From positions 310,001-374,000 of the forward strand of contig CAJFCJ010000018.1 in the NCBI GenBank assembly GCA_904063045.1: a stretch of DNA of 64,000 bases, in the 5' to 3' direction. Positions 30,019-42,600 of this stretch are shown one piece after another; position 1 is the first letter of the stretch; each line of letters opens with the position of its first letter. Position numbers and translations under genes: made by a program. This DNA comes from Dimorphilus gyrociliatus. Taxonomy: Eukaryota; Annelida; Polychaeta; Dinophilidae. The notes under the pieces are model-generated. The model was not told the DNA's origin, did no database searches, and saw nothing but the letters and a program-made list of their open reading frames with translations.

Positions 30019-32218
30019 TCAAGCCCAAAAACCATGTAAAAATATTGCTACTCCTACACAGACTGCTGCACCGAGGTCCAAGAGGAGTTTTGACTTTGGA
30101 TCTTCTACAATAGAAGTCATTTTTTTAATTTCTTCTTTCGTAGGTCCTTCTTGAGAGTTAGAATTTTGATTTTGACCACAGACATATTTCAAAAGTAATT
30201 GCTTTATTCTTTGGCCTTTTGTTACTCTGTCAGGAGTTACATTCTCCTCGGTTTCTTCCACGATTTCTAAAGCATGTTAAGTTATAAAAGAATTTATAAG
30301 AAATAGTTTAATTACCCTTTTCAATAGGCTTAGCATTCTCATTCTCATTCTCATCCTCACTTTCTTCGGGAAATTCTTTATCATTTCTTGTCCAAAAGGT
30401 TGTTCTGTGTAATTTACGCATCGGTCTTGGTTTGGTTATAATACTTATTCCTACGAGAAGGAAAAGAGATAATCCACCCAAGATAATTGCAAAATGGAGA
30501 TAATGGACTTTTGAAATAATTGGCCATCTATTGTCTTTTTCAGTTGAACCACAAGGAGGACCCGGCATGGCGAATGTCATAATCATTCTTGCCAGTCCAA
30601 TAGTTATACAAATAAGCAGTGTCAAGAATGCAGCCATTTCAGTCGTTCTGTTCCAAAATATCCCGGCTAAAAATACCATTACAATAGGTGGAAGAATATA
30701 ACTGTAGATCTGCTGAATGTAATCCCAAAATTGAGATCCCTGAATATTTTCTAATATAGGTAGCCAAGCAATGCTAATTCCTATTAGCAAAACCGTAAAA
30801 AGTCTGCTTACTAACATCAACTCTTTCTCTTCAGCTCTTTTCCTGACCACACGCCAAATATCCATAGTGAAAACGGTAGTCGCCGAATTAAAAATTGAGG
30901 TCAATGACGAAATAAGAGCAGCTAAAAGAGCAGCTAGCATTAAACCTCTTACACCGATTGGCATTATGCGAACAACTAATAAAGGGTAAGCTATATTTGA
31001 GCATCCATTTACATTGCCACAAATACTCTTACAATCTTCGGGATCCGAACAAGCAATTTCATCAGGAAATAACACACGGCTTACCATTCCAGGAATTACA
31101 AAAAATAAAAAGGGAGTTATCTTTAAGAATGCAGCAAGCAAAACCCCTCCTTTAGCATGGCTAATGCTCTTAGCAGAGAGCGAACGTTGCACACATAATT
31201 GGTCAGTACACCAAGCATTTGTAGCAAGAATTGTTAGTCCAATAATCATTCCTAACCAAGGGTTATCTTCATCGAGAGGGCGAAAGATATTCCAAGCGTT
31301 CTCTTTTGGTAAGCCACATGTCAAATTATTACTATAGCTATTAAAATACGCTGTATTGTTCGAGTAAGACCTATCATATCTCCATCTTAAATTGGCAAAA
31401 CCACCAACTCGATTTAAGGATATTCCACTTAAAGCTGCTGATCCAGCAATAAGAATTACAGTTTGAATTGTGTCTGTCCACAAAACAGCTGTTAAACCTC
31501 CTCCGATCGTATAAATTGCTGTTACTGCCAATATAAGCACAACCGATAGATATAAATTCCAACCAAAAATTTGTCGCATAAATAAAGCGCCAGCAAACAT
31601 TTGACCAGCAACTTGTGATATTATTGTTAAAAGAGTATGAGCTATAGCCAAAACTAGGCGTATTCTTTTTCCACCAAACCTTTTCTGTAAATAATGAGGC
31701 ATTGTATAGCAGCCGCAAGCCCGATAAACAGGTAGAAATAACCATCCTAGAGCTACCAGCATAAACATTGCATGCCATTCAAACATAACAATTGAAATAC
31801 CTGAGGATGCTGCAGAGCCTGATTGAAATAAAAAATAGGGGTTAAAGTTAAACTTTAACGAAATATTTCATGTGACTATTTATTACCAGCTATGCCAATA
31901 AACATAGGTGCCCCCTGAAAGCGAAAATTTATAAATTATGACTTTCAAAATAAAAGAATTAGCGTTTAGTTTATATTTACAAACAATATTAGTTGCAAAT
32001 GTAGAAGCTCCTATTAAAAGCCAATTCGAACTCTGACCCGCTAAAAAATATCCTTGTGCGCTATCGGTACTTGCTTTACATGAAGCCTGTTTGTGAACAT
32101 GAACAATCAAAAGAATAGTTTAAGTATAATTTGTACTTACATATATCCCAACAGCAAACACAATTACAAAATAAAAGGCTATGATTAAGATATCTTGCCA
32201 CACAATGTTTACAGCCAT
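30019..32218 (-). CDS. SGLT-type sodium/solute symporter (SLC5 family)
   Basis: Five exons in phase: 32218-32141, 32086-31985, 31914-31887 (28 nt), 31818-30316 and 30266-30019, giving 652 residues, close to human SGLT1. The sequence tracks SGLT1/SGLT4 along most of its length: QGYFLAGQSSNWLLIGAS, FEWHAMFMLVALGWLFLP, TMPHYLQKRFGGKRI, WCTDQ, then SSLTSIFNSATTVFTMDIW, then FWDYIQQIYSYILPP. The serines of the Na2 site and the glutamine equivalent to Gln457 (sugar binding) are present. The residues aligned with His83 and Tyr290 of SGLT1 are changed (GAPMFIG for GSGHFVG; AWCTD for YWCTD), so the substrate may not be glucose; inositol or another polyol is possible. A terminal hydrophobic helix is kept (LLLDLGAAVCVGVAIFLHGF). 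Confidence 0.93.
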
Positions 32219-32536
32219 CCTTTTACTAAGTCGACTAAATGAGTTGACAACTGTTGTGGCTAATATATGACAATTACTGTTTGTATCTTTTAAAGATAAA
32301 TTAAAAATCAGTTGTATTTTCTAAACGGAAGATAAGATTACATAGATACAAATCAATAATATTAAATAAAACTTATTGCAATTATTATTATCTTATCTAG
32401 CAGTGATTATATATTCGAAATTTATTATGAAAACTGTTTCAAACTATCTCTTTGACATGCATGTTTTTTCACGTTTGTATATAATATGTTTGATATATAT
32501 TAATAAACTATCTCGCATTCGAATTGATTATTAGAT
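32219..32536. other. short gap between UPP stop and SGLT-like start
   Basis: About 318 bp of AT-rich DNA between tandem minus-strand genes. It must hold the SGLT-like promoter and part of the UPP 3' UTR. No clear motif was found. Confidence 0.5.
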
Positions 32537-33632
32537 TCAGTTCTTTGAGAGTTCAGATTTTATATAGCGAAGAGCTATCTTTGCTGGCCTTTCTTCCCAT
32601 TCTTTAAGTGTAGTTTTCGTTTCAGAAATTTGATCGCTTTTCAATCTATCTAGTAGAGTTACACAAATTACGGCGCCTTTCACATTAGCTTGATGACACA
32701 TAGCTAAGAAACATAATGACTCCATTTCAATATTTCTTACACCTTTCTTATAAGCTTCAATTAAAAATGCCATTTTCTGATCTTGAGTATATCCGCAAAA
32801 TGCTCCATCCAGCCGAGCCTGTCCTGAAAAGAAGCCATAAAAAAAATCATATTTAATTAACATTTACCTTCGTAAAAATCATATGTGCACATGGTAGTTC
32901 CTCTCACACAATCAAATGTATCATCATCATTATGACAATTCAAAAGAGCCTCCACTATTTGCTGATTTACTATTGGATATTTTGAAATGATTTCTCCTAA
33001 AATAATTACTTCATATTTCTCTCTAAACAACCCATCAACAGCAGTGTCAGAAATAACCACAGTTCCAGGTTTCAAGCCTAACCCACCACAAGTCCCTAAA
33101 CGAAAAAAAGTCACCTTGTCTTGACAGCGTGCATGATACAGCAATTTTAAAATTTCGTGCATTACTATCGAAATTGATGGTGTTCCGATACCATGCTGTA
33201 ATTTTTTCGAGAAATTGATTATTTTATGGAATACTTATGAAGAAACAACTTACACTAGCTATCAAAACAGGTCCTGCTTTAAAAAGGGCGTATCGATCTG
33301 TTTCGCTTGCTAAATTAATGCATGGTGTTTTAATACCCAATTCCGATGCAATAAATTGTGCAAATTTTTCCATTCGTTTGGAAGATCCTCCAACACATAC
33401 AAACTTGAAATGTTTAAGAAAATAATTTTTACAAATAGCAAGTACAGCAAATAAAACTTTAAATAGAATATACTTTTATATCCTGAAACATTTCCTTGAA
33501 ATTATGAGTTCTAGTAGATAAAGCCAAATGATACAAATTGTCTGATGTCATATTTCTTATTAGATCGTTTTTTATTTCCAAATGAGGTGCTTCACCTTTT
33601 AACTTCAGAATATCTTCATTTATGTTTTCCAT
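32537..33632 (-). CDS. UPP: Uridine phosphorylase
   Basis: Four exons in phase: 33632-33474, 33403-33254, 33195-32868 and 32823-32537, giving 307 residues, the usual size for UPP1/UPP2. The enzyme splits uridine with phosphate to uracil and ribose-1-phosphate in cytosolic pyrimidine salvage. Key segments are FVCVGGSSKRMEKFAQFI, TDRYALFKAGPVL, HGIGTPSISIVMHEI, the phosphate-site loop RLGTCGGLGLKPGTVV at about 135-150, TYDFYEGQARLDGAFCGY, and the ribose-binding GVRNIEMES at about 240-248, then CVTLLDRLKSDQI. All look intact. A CTCF-like site lies about 210 bp upstream. The alternative, another nucleoside phosphorylase, is unlikely given the animal-type N-terminal extension and DFYEGQ. Confidence 0.96.
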
Positions 33633-33838
33633 ATCTTGTACACTTCTTTAAATCGTTAAGAGAGTATCTGATGAATAACTTAATATTCTGTTAAAAACTT
33701 AACGGTTATTTGTTGAATGTTTTTAAGGTTTTAATAGGTAAAATATTACTCAAAGATGGAAAATAGGATTCGGTCCTCAACACTGAAATACTAGTGTTTC
33801 ATCTGGCCTTATATCCAATACATCGTAAATATTTACCA

Positions 33839-33852
33839 AGACCAGATGGCGC
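33839..33852 (+). promoter_or_regulatory. CTCF-like motif upstream of UPP
   Basis: AGACCAGATGGCGC is a good CTCF-type match about 210 bp upstream of the UPP start codon. Confidence 0.45.
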
Positions 33853-34521
33853 TTAAATTGTCACATTAGTATTAAATGTTGTTTCGGGAAAAATCGTAAA
33901 CATGTAAACAAAAAGAAGAAAGACATTAACAATCATGAAGGTCATCAAATTATCTACTTTAGAAATATTCGTAAAAACTATGTAAATTTTCAAAGATATT
34001 ATCTAATTATTTAAAATGAGTTAGTAGAAATATCTTGTGTAAAAATTAAGTTTCGTTTCTACTTGACAAAAGCAATGATAACCATCTGACAATAACATTT
34101 GACAGATAAATTGTAACTTAAGAATTATAGTCAAATAAACAATGCATTTTCAAGAGCTAAGAGGGTCAATGGTACTTTTCACCCCTCAAATGCTATCTTT
34201 TAAAATAGTTTACAATTGTCTCCTATTATTTGTTAACGGAATTATAGGAGACAACGAAATTTTTATTTAAAAATTTCATCTTGTAAAAAACTCATTCAAG
34301 CCGGTATAAATTTAAAATTTGTTATTGTTTGGAAATACAGAAATAACTTTCAGAATATGTTTTCAATTGATTTCTCATACAAAAAGATGATATTATTTCT
34401 ACCAAATAATAGTCATATTGTCAAATTAGTGTAGTATTTTACATTTGAAAGTATATCCAAAGTTTAATTTAAATGTTAAATTACTACGATATTTACTTCC
34501 GCAAGATGGCACAAAACAAAA

Positions 34522-34535
34522 TCGCCACCTAGTGG
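34522..34535 (-). promoter_or_regulatory. best CTCF-like motif in the window
   Basis: The minus strand reads CCACTAGGTGGCGA, matching 13 of 14 positions of the CCASYAGRKGGCRS consensus. A second AGATGGC lies on the plus strand 20 bp away (34504-34510). Confidence 0.5.
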
Positions 34536-34602
34536 GTAGTATGCAATGTCCATATATTTACCCATGATTTAAGCATGCTAAAAATGTGTGTTTTATTCAC
34601 AC

Positions 34603-34629
34603 TATATATATATATATATATATATATAT
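34603..34629. repeat. (TA)n microsatellite
   Basis: An uninterrupted run of 13 TA units. Confidence 0.95.
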
Positions 34630-36973
34630 CAACACTTATCAAGTCGGTTTTAAATATTTTGATCTTAAAAACTAAAACTGAGAAATTGCTAGGTATAAAG
34701 GAAGCGGAGAAGCGGCAGGTGCATGAGTTGATCGTTGGACCATTCATGTCACGGCGAATAGCAACTACCTATTTGGAGATGAAGGGTCAACAACTGTATA
34801 CCTTGTTGCGTCTTAACGCTTTTCTACTTATTCTACACAGTACACTTTAAGAAAAATGCTTCTAAAATATGCGAAAGTTCCATCATAACAGATTTCAGCT
34901 CTTTCTTCTACCGCTCGATAAAGGTAGATGATGCTGTAATAACTAACTGATTTAGACAATATGAGCTCGGTGCACAAAGCTATCTACAAAATCATTATGA
35001 CGTCATCCAGAGTTCTTTCCATCCGTATTATGCAATAAGAAGAGCCTTGTTTTATGATAAATGCTCCTAAAATCTGCAAATATCGACCGCATAGTATAAA
35101 TGGACGCAAAGTAGAACTCTAGCCACGCCTTCTCCTAGTTTCCCTAGTAACAAGGCCATTTAAGCGACGAAATCGAATGCTAAAATTGCATGTTAGTATA
35201 TTGACATAATTCTTTAACTCGCTTTCGCTTTCATGCTATTGGTGCCTCAATCGATTGGATAAAAATTGCATTTCCTAATGTTTTCAGCTTATCTCATAAC
35301 GAGTTTAGCGTGTATACACACGCATTCAGCGTCAATGATACATTAAATAGTCATATATACCAAAGAAAAAAACATCTTTGATGCGAACGTTTGACACTTT
35401 ATCGACATTGCGCGTGACAGTTTGTCGACGCCCTGCAACTGTAAAAGTCAGTGTCAAATACATCTAGATAAGTTTTTGGAACTGAGCAAAGTTTATCTTT
35501 GTAAAAAGCTGCTGAAAGATTATATTTATATTCTTGTGGAAGACGTATTTCAACCACTTTACAAACATTTGAACTAGATTGCAGATAGTATATTTATCTT
35601 AAAATATTTTTTGAATGACAATGTTTTTACGTCCAACTCCTTCAAAATCTTCATAAAAACAAATACAATTATTTGACCTGTATTACTGAATTTCCAATTC
35701 TTTAACATATATGAGACATTATTTTTTATTTATGATAGAGTAATATTTTTATTTGTATTTTAATGAAGAATTCACACATATTTTAAAACTGATAAAAATT
35801 TTTGTAAAAAAGGATAATTACAAAAAATATCCTTAGAAATCAGAGATGAAGTTTTTCTTAAATAGGAAGAAAGCTTTGATTTTTTAAAGCTTTTCATAAA
35901 AGAGATAGAATGCTGCAACGACTTATTGACTAGCGATTTACGGCCAAAAATGACTGTAAATTACCGGCGTAAGAGCTACTTTCGTCAGTAATTTTCTAGA
36001 AACAAAGTATTATGATTAGTCGAAATAACTGCAGTGAATTGTAGAAAATTAAATAAATAGCGGTTGTTGGTGATAGTTTAGGCTCCGATAGCTGCTAATC
36101 TATGCCTTTACAATCACTTAGATTGCAGCCTCATCATTAGTACGTGATTTTGCAGTCTCATTCTCTACTTATATACCACTCCGACCTCAGTTCATTTCCA
36201 GTTGCAATCCGGATAAAGTCAGGAATATAAGGCTTCGATGCACGGATAATATCAACGAAGGAGCGAGTACACCTAAATATACATCACCCAGATTCACTTA
36301 AAAAATAATGATAGTGTAGTAAAAAACACTGATGAAAAATGGATAAAGAAGGTATCAGTATATCTCTTTATTTGAATATTTTGTCACAGTACCTTCTAGA
36401 TTACACTTTTGTTGGGTTAAAAGCAATTACACAAATAATCCGATTTCTTAAAACTTAAAATAACTAGATACGTTTGGTCATTCATACGGATAATATAAAT
36501 TAGCTAATAAGAATTAGCTTAATTTATAAGCTTTTTTCTCAACGTATTCAAGCATCTTCCGTAAATATCATACTTTGGGAAAATATTCTTATAGTTTTCT
36601 ATACATTTAGTTGCAACTTTAAGCTACTCATTGTGAATACGATTGAAAGTATATCGCCTTCTACAAGCCAACTTTGTCCGTTCATTCAGTAGAGCGGTTA
36701 CCAACTGCAAAGATCCGCACTGCAAAACTTTTTTCTCTCAAAACAGTCCAAACCAGGAAAACAAGGATAATATTTTCTATAAAGTATAGAATAGTAAAAG
36801 TAAGTGTAGTTACACTTTGTTTATTATAAAACCAAAGTCCAAAAAAATACGTTTTTATGAAACATAAACGCGAATATCAACATATGAAATACATTTACAA
36901 GTATACGAAATAAATACACAAAAATATTATTTCGACTACATTTTTCGTTTGCGTGGGCCATTTAAAGCCCTCG

Positions 36974-37020
36974 TTTATATACCTTGATGACGTCATAGCT
37001 AATGAGTGCGTATGACGTCA
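36974..37020 (-). promoter_or_regulatory. TATA box with two perfect CRE sites, no assigned gene
   Basis: On the minus strand two TGACGTCA sites (37020-37013 and 36995-36988) precede GGTATATAAA (36983-36974). This is the layout of cAMP-inducible promoters. Transcription would run toward lower coordinates, where no coding frame starts within several hundred bases; the next minus-strand gene is UPP, 3.3 kb away. Confidence 0.45.
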
Positions 37021-38449
37021 GAACAGATGAAAGGGCTTCGACCGCCCTACAGCGCTGTGTACAGCACCTCTATCGAATACATCTCATCACGTTTCGACTG
37101 TCATTTTGGCTGGCAAAACTTTCTGAACACAATACGGTGCTAATTCTAATTACCTGTCTCCTGTTTGTTTTCGAACCAGGACGTCCCATGAGAGACTTTC
37201 TTCTTCAGGGGGGAGTGGCGCAGCTGCTATTTTTTAGGGGCGTTCAACAGCAGTTCTTCGGCAATGAATATTAATGAACCAGAAAAGAACACTAATAAGC
37301 AGATAATCTATACACAAGCATCGGGTGTCACTCAAGCTCTCTTCCTTTCATCTCATTATTCTATAATCCTCTCTTTCAATCCTATTAGAATCACCCGACA
37401 CCTCTCTGTTATTCCCGCCCACTTTCCGTGTCTTTTCAATTGCTTCCCATACTCAATTAGCTAGAGGACTTCAAAAAGAAGAAAAAGTTGAGCCATGAGG
37501 ACAAATCAGTATGACAAAAAAGTAATATCTTAAAAAGTATGGCATAAATTGGTAACTCTTAAATTTATGAGCTTTTAATTGCAGATTGAAAAAGTTGGTT
37601 GTCAATGATAATCAATAGCCTCATTTTAATCAGATAAGATGCTATCCATATATAATTACATAACTTAAGAATATGGTTAAAAAATTTTACAAGTGGAAAG
37701 AACAGATGAAACATAATTCAAATTTCCTGATTGGAAACAAACAAAATATTTATATTTTATTGGTCAACTTATTTTCTGACATACAAAAATATATACTTTG
37801 TTTTGTGAGAGTATGGGAATATGCATAGCTCATATTTATCCTCAATACAGTTTAATGCACTCAGTGCACAGTGTGGTATAATTATAATAATTGCCGTTCA
37901 TAAATTGCAGTAGATGATAGGCTAAAGAATCGATATGGTGGCTGTATTTGTTGTCATTCGTGGACTTTCTAACATTTATTTTAACCGTTTTGTTCTCTCT
38001 CAAATGATTTTCTCTAAGGATGAGTACTGCCTGAAATCTCTATTCAGTCAAGACGTTATCTTGGAATGAATTAGACAAGGCAATGTCAATGTGTCAGCAG
38101 CCATCTTGTATCGCATAATGCGTTAATACTCTTAGCAGTGAGTCGCTCTAGATCTTATCTTTCATTCAAGCTTCGGGCATCTTCCAACCTTTCTACAATT
38201 AGACGCACTCTAAATTCACTCTGCACACATGTTCTCAATATGTTTAATTACTCTCCAAATGGTAGTTTAGTTTGAACTTTTCAAATAACTATATTCTTTA
38301 AAATATATACAGTATATATCTGAAAACGTATTAAATTTTATTAAATTTTGTGAAAACTCATAATACATTCATTTGTTCAAGATCTCAGAAGAGGAGATTC
38401 TTCTTAGTATGTAGGTCATACTGATCCGGACAGTTTTACGAAGAGGCAT

Positions 38450-38463
38450 GCGCCACCTGTTCC
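38450..38463 (-). promoter_or_regulatory. CTCF-like motif downstream of Dlx
   Basis: The minus strand reads GGAACAGGTGGCGC, a good CTCF-type core about 1.2 kb beyond the Dlx stop codon. Confidence 0.4.
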
Positions 38464-38779
38464 TCGGAGCAAGTCTCTTTTGCCTCAGGCACATCCTTGA
38501 TTGCTGTAGGCCAAAGGAAGCAAGCCACGTGATAGGGCGTCATTTTGCTACCGCATGCATGCTTCGGGAAAACGATGTGCATTGATGAAGAAAATCTCGG
38601 TGAAATGTGTCGATCTCTCCGTGTTGACAGACTTTATTCTAAAAATTAAATACACTGTTTAAAAAAGATTCTTCAATAAGAAGTTTCTCCATTTGGATTC
38701 AAAAATCAACAGCCTTTAGCACGCAGACGTCAAACAGTGAAAGATGAGCGTCACAAGGTGGACGTCAGCGACTTTCTAT

Positions 38780-38809
38780 AGCTAATTATGGAGCGTCTCC
38801 TAATTAGCT
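38780..38809. repeat. inverted repeat of homeodomain sites
   Basis: AGCTAATTA (38780-38788) and TAATTAGCT (38801-38809) are exact reverse complements, and GGAG/CTCC inside extends the pairing with one unpaired T and a 3-base centre. TAATTA is the core bound by many homeodomains including Dlx, and the site is about 0.8 kb beyond the Dlx stop codon. Confidence 0.7.
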
Positions 38810-39621
38810 GCCACTTGAGTTGAGGCGTCCGAGTTGTTTTTAATGTGACGTTTTCTCTTCGATCGGCGTCTCTAGCCTGCGGCGTGCTTCATACACAACA
38901 TTTATAATCACAATTCACGCCCATTCTTCCGTTTTCTCCGCCCAGCGTTCGCATATGACGTATGAATTTGGAATTTAGGTGAAAATAGTTCTTTCAAATG
39001 GACTCATTCACTAAAACTAGTCAATTCCCTTAGTTTCAAAATAACTTATTTAGAATTTTTAGTAGTATTTCAGAGGACTTTTAGTCGTTCTTATATTTAA
39101 AATAAACTGCATTGTATTCCTAATTTATGATACGGTAATTTTATATAATCCATAATATGCACTACATACCTAATGTAGGCTGTAAAGAAAAAATTATAAA
39201 CTTGTAAGGTTTTTCGAAGTTATTTTATAAACATAAGTACTGTAAGCATTTATTTATATATAAGGACTGTAGTAACACTTAAATATATGTACACATTCTA
39301 ATATATACATACTGTATATATTCATACAATAGATATTGTATGCGTTTTCATAAATAGAATAGAGACTAAATACAAATTTTTTTGACCACAACATTTAGGC
39401 AGCATGCAAAAGAACAGACATCATTTCACTGATAAACAATAATTTGGTTGGTTATATACATATACATTAATGTATGACAATTAAGTTTTAAAAGTCTCAG
39501 CAGCAGAAGCAAGCCAGTCGGTCGCTCGTTGAAAACACAAAAAAAAATCATTTTGGCACTTAAGGCACATGCAAAATAAAGAACGTATGACTTAGAGATA
39601 CATAAGGAACGAGCAAGAGTT

Positions 39622-42600
39622 CTAATTGGTCATAACGCCAGACGGCGGTGCGTATCCCCACTGATACTGACTATAAGCATTTGCGTTACTAACGTTCATA
39701 TGGTGAGGTGAAATACTCATATTGCTGCCGCATTGCTGGCTCATATCATGATGCATTAGGTTCACATTAGCCCAGGGTTGAGGTTGCATGGGAGGTGTAT
39801 CTGGATGATGCGGGGATGGCATCATACTATTCATGCCTGACTGACAAGTTGCTGGTTCACATTTAATATTTTGATGTGTAATGTGTTGCTGTTGGTTGAC
39901 TGGGGTATGAGAGGATTCAGGGGGAGTGCAAGACGATGGTTGAGGGGAAGGGTCTGCCAATCCAACGCCATTTGCGTCGTCATTGTCCGCGCAGTGAGTT
40001 TGACCGGTTGGACTCTGCTGTGGCGGCGCTTGGCCGTTTGATTGTCCTTGTTTCATAATCTTCTTGAATTTCGAACGTCGGTTTTGAAACCAGATTTTAA
40101 CCTGTGGGAAATTGATTTCTTTTTATTTATTATCTTAAGAAACTATTAAATTCAAAATAACAGTTTGTGGGAATATACGATGAAAATCTAAAGGATCTTA
40201 ATTATTCTAATATGAACTAGCTGATTGTCTCCTATCTTAAATTAATACAAGGTGAAATTGAAACTTATAAATTAACAAAATAATGATGTCATTGAAAGTT
40301 ACTATAATTTAAACTTCACAATCTTTCAAGGTACAAGTGTTTTAGGAGATGTTTTTATAATTTCGGAAATTTTTAAGTACCTTTATACTTGTACCATATA
40401 CTGAATACACTGATACAAGCACAAGGGTGTGGTATTTAAAAAAAGGACGCCTGAAGCATGAAACGTTACTCTTGCTTTGAAGCGTCTCTCTCATCACTTG
40501 ATCAGGTAGACAAGAGACAGTAGCATGCAGTCTTTGTCTTCACCACGACCACCTGCATGTAAAACCCGCCTACTTCCACACTTTCTCCCTTTACTCTCCA
40601 CCGCCTACCGCCCATTTTAGATACGATCGTCATGCGGATGTGCGCATGTACAAAAAATTCCTAAAAATATACTACTAAAGCTAAATTCACGACCATTTTA
40701 GAAAGTTTAACATATACTGAGGTAAAGAAAAATTCCGGTGCTTTACAGTAGGACTTTCTTTGGCGCACATGTCATACGAATGGCGTCGACCTGAATAGCT
40801 GGCTCACAACTAGTCATTACGGCGTTCGTAATCATGCAGATTGCAGACCTCGTGCTGAGACATACAAATTCTTTCGGCACAATGCTGATCGGCTGGACAG
40901 AAGGCGTGATCCGGTCGCCGTCTTTATGTATGGGACTACGAGTTGTATTTGTGGTGTATTGAATTTTGTTTGTCAAAAACCCACATCCCGCATTTCCTTA
41001 TCACCAGTATATAGAAAAGGAAACTCATTTCCTGCCTAGTGGCGCTTACACTAAATAAAACCGTTCTCTGACCAAGCGTACACAATTCTTTCCACTCAAG
41101 TAAATTGATGAAGTGAACGAAATGGCTGAGTGACGTGAACGCCGTCGCCATCTTGCATGCCTTCTGTTCGGCCGTTCGAGCGGTAACTTCAATGCTAGTC
41201 GCACACTGTGCTGTCTCTGATGCTTATCGCTCTATTTACACCTGCATACATCTATATAGTTAAAAAACCTGGCCTTCTTTTTAGATCTTGCATAACGTTT
41301 TAATTATCTTTTTTCTGCTTCCTATTGCCGTTCCTATTCTAACTTACATTTATATATGAGACACACTTTGGTAATATTCTTTAAATAGGATTAAACTTGA
41401 AAAAATTGGTTCTTCTTACGTCATCAGACATGACGTGCACTTGACGTGCGGTCAACAGATGGTCGGCGCGAGATTGAGGGAATTTGGCAATGGGAAAACT
41501 GCTTCTGGCTTATAAATGTATAAGGAAATGAATAGCGGTGGACATGAAAGAAGTAGTGATAGAGAAGCGGCTGCATGCACGACTAACCGCCCAAGTCAAA
41601 TGAAGCCAATTTAAAGAGCACACATACACTTCGTGAATGTTCAGTTCTTCGTCGACAACCGCTGAGATATTTAGGCCTAAGGCCCACATTGCTACTCTAC
41701 AGTCATACATCACATCATCTAAAGCAATTATAGTCATTTAATATCATTTTTGTCAGCACAAAGTGGATAATTATCTCATCGGCTCATTTGTATGTTGAAG
41801 TGTCTATACAAACAGCAAATTATACGATACATTCTATCTGAAATTCATTTATATGGTACACTAACGTTTGATTGAAAGAATTTAGCAAAGTTTGCTATTT
41901 GTTTACATTTCAATTCTTTCTTACTATCAAAATGTTTACTTAACTGAAAGTAAAGAGATAGCTATATATCGTAAAATTATTAAGTAAACTACACTTACAC
42001 ACACATATATATATATACAATATATGTATACTGTTTGTACATATATTAAACCAAATTGTAAGAATAATGGTCTGTAAACTCTAGATGGTATTAGGCTGAT
42101 GTTTTGTGTGGGTTATTACTGAGAGCCAGATAAGAAAATAGGCGCATTTAAAGTGATTGCCTTGAGTAATTTGTATATAATTTCATAGAGCATTATATTT
42201 CGCCATTATGCGACAAAGCGTGCACGTTCAAACATCAGGAATCGCTTAGACAATAAATATATCATGGATAGTCAATAACAAGTCTCCTATTAGGTATAGG
42301 TGTGTTTGTGTAATTCATGTATAATTTTAAAGTTCACTACATTTGTTTGAGGTAAAGCCTAGGATGCGCAAAAAATATGCTAGGTGATAAAACGAATCAG
42401 CAGGACTCCGTCTAGTCCGCATAAGCCTCGGGCTGTAAGCTCATTAGGCTTTATGAGAAATAAATGGCACTGTGGAGATTTTAACATTGAATACTGACAG
42501 AAAGCGCGAGAGTTAAAGTATTTTTGATAGCCGCATAAATGTGACTAATGTATACATTTGCGAACTTAACATTCTTTTAGTACAAATGAAATTGTGGGAA

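Larger units (their letters stand above)
33633..39621. other. gene desert between UPP and the Dlx 3' end
   Basis: About 6 kb with no supportable coding gene. It holds CTCF-like sites (33839, 34522, 38450), a TA microsatellite, a TATA/double-CRE promoter-like element at 36974-37020, and a TAATTA palindrome at 38780-38809. GC-richer blocks near 36950-37470 and 38390-38970 look like Dlx regulatory modules. Open frames in it have no family motifs. Confidence 0.5.

Noticed and set aside
30308-31786. High-affinity choline transporter (SLC5A7) as identity of the symporter
   Set aside because: The segments FEWHAMFMLVALGWLFLP, WCTDQ and SSLTSIFNSATT follow the SGLT branch of SLC5 rather than the choline branch.
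37002-37464. Two overlapping plus-strand frames of 90 and 66 codons
   Set aside because: No recognisable motif, and they overlap the CRE/TATA element; regulatory DNA is more likely.
41998-42050. Microsatellite or promoter TATA boxes
   Set aside because: Short interrupted TA runs like this are common in the AT-rich background and have no gene start at the right distance.
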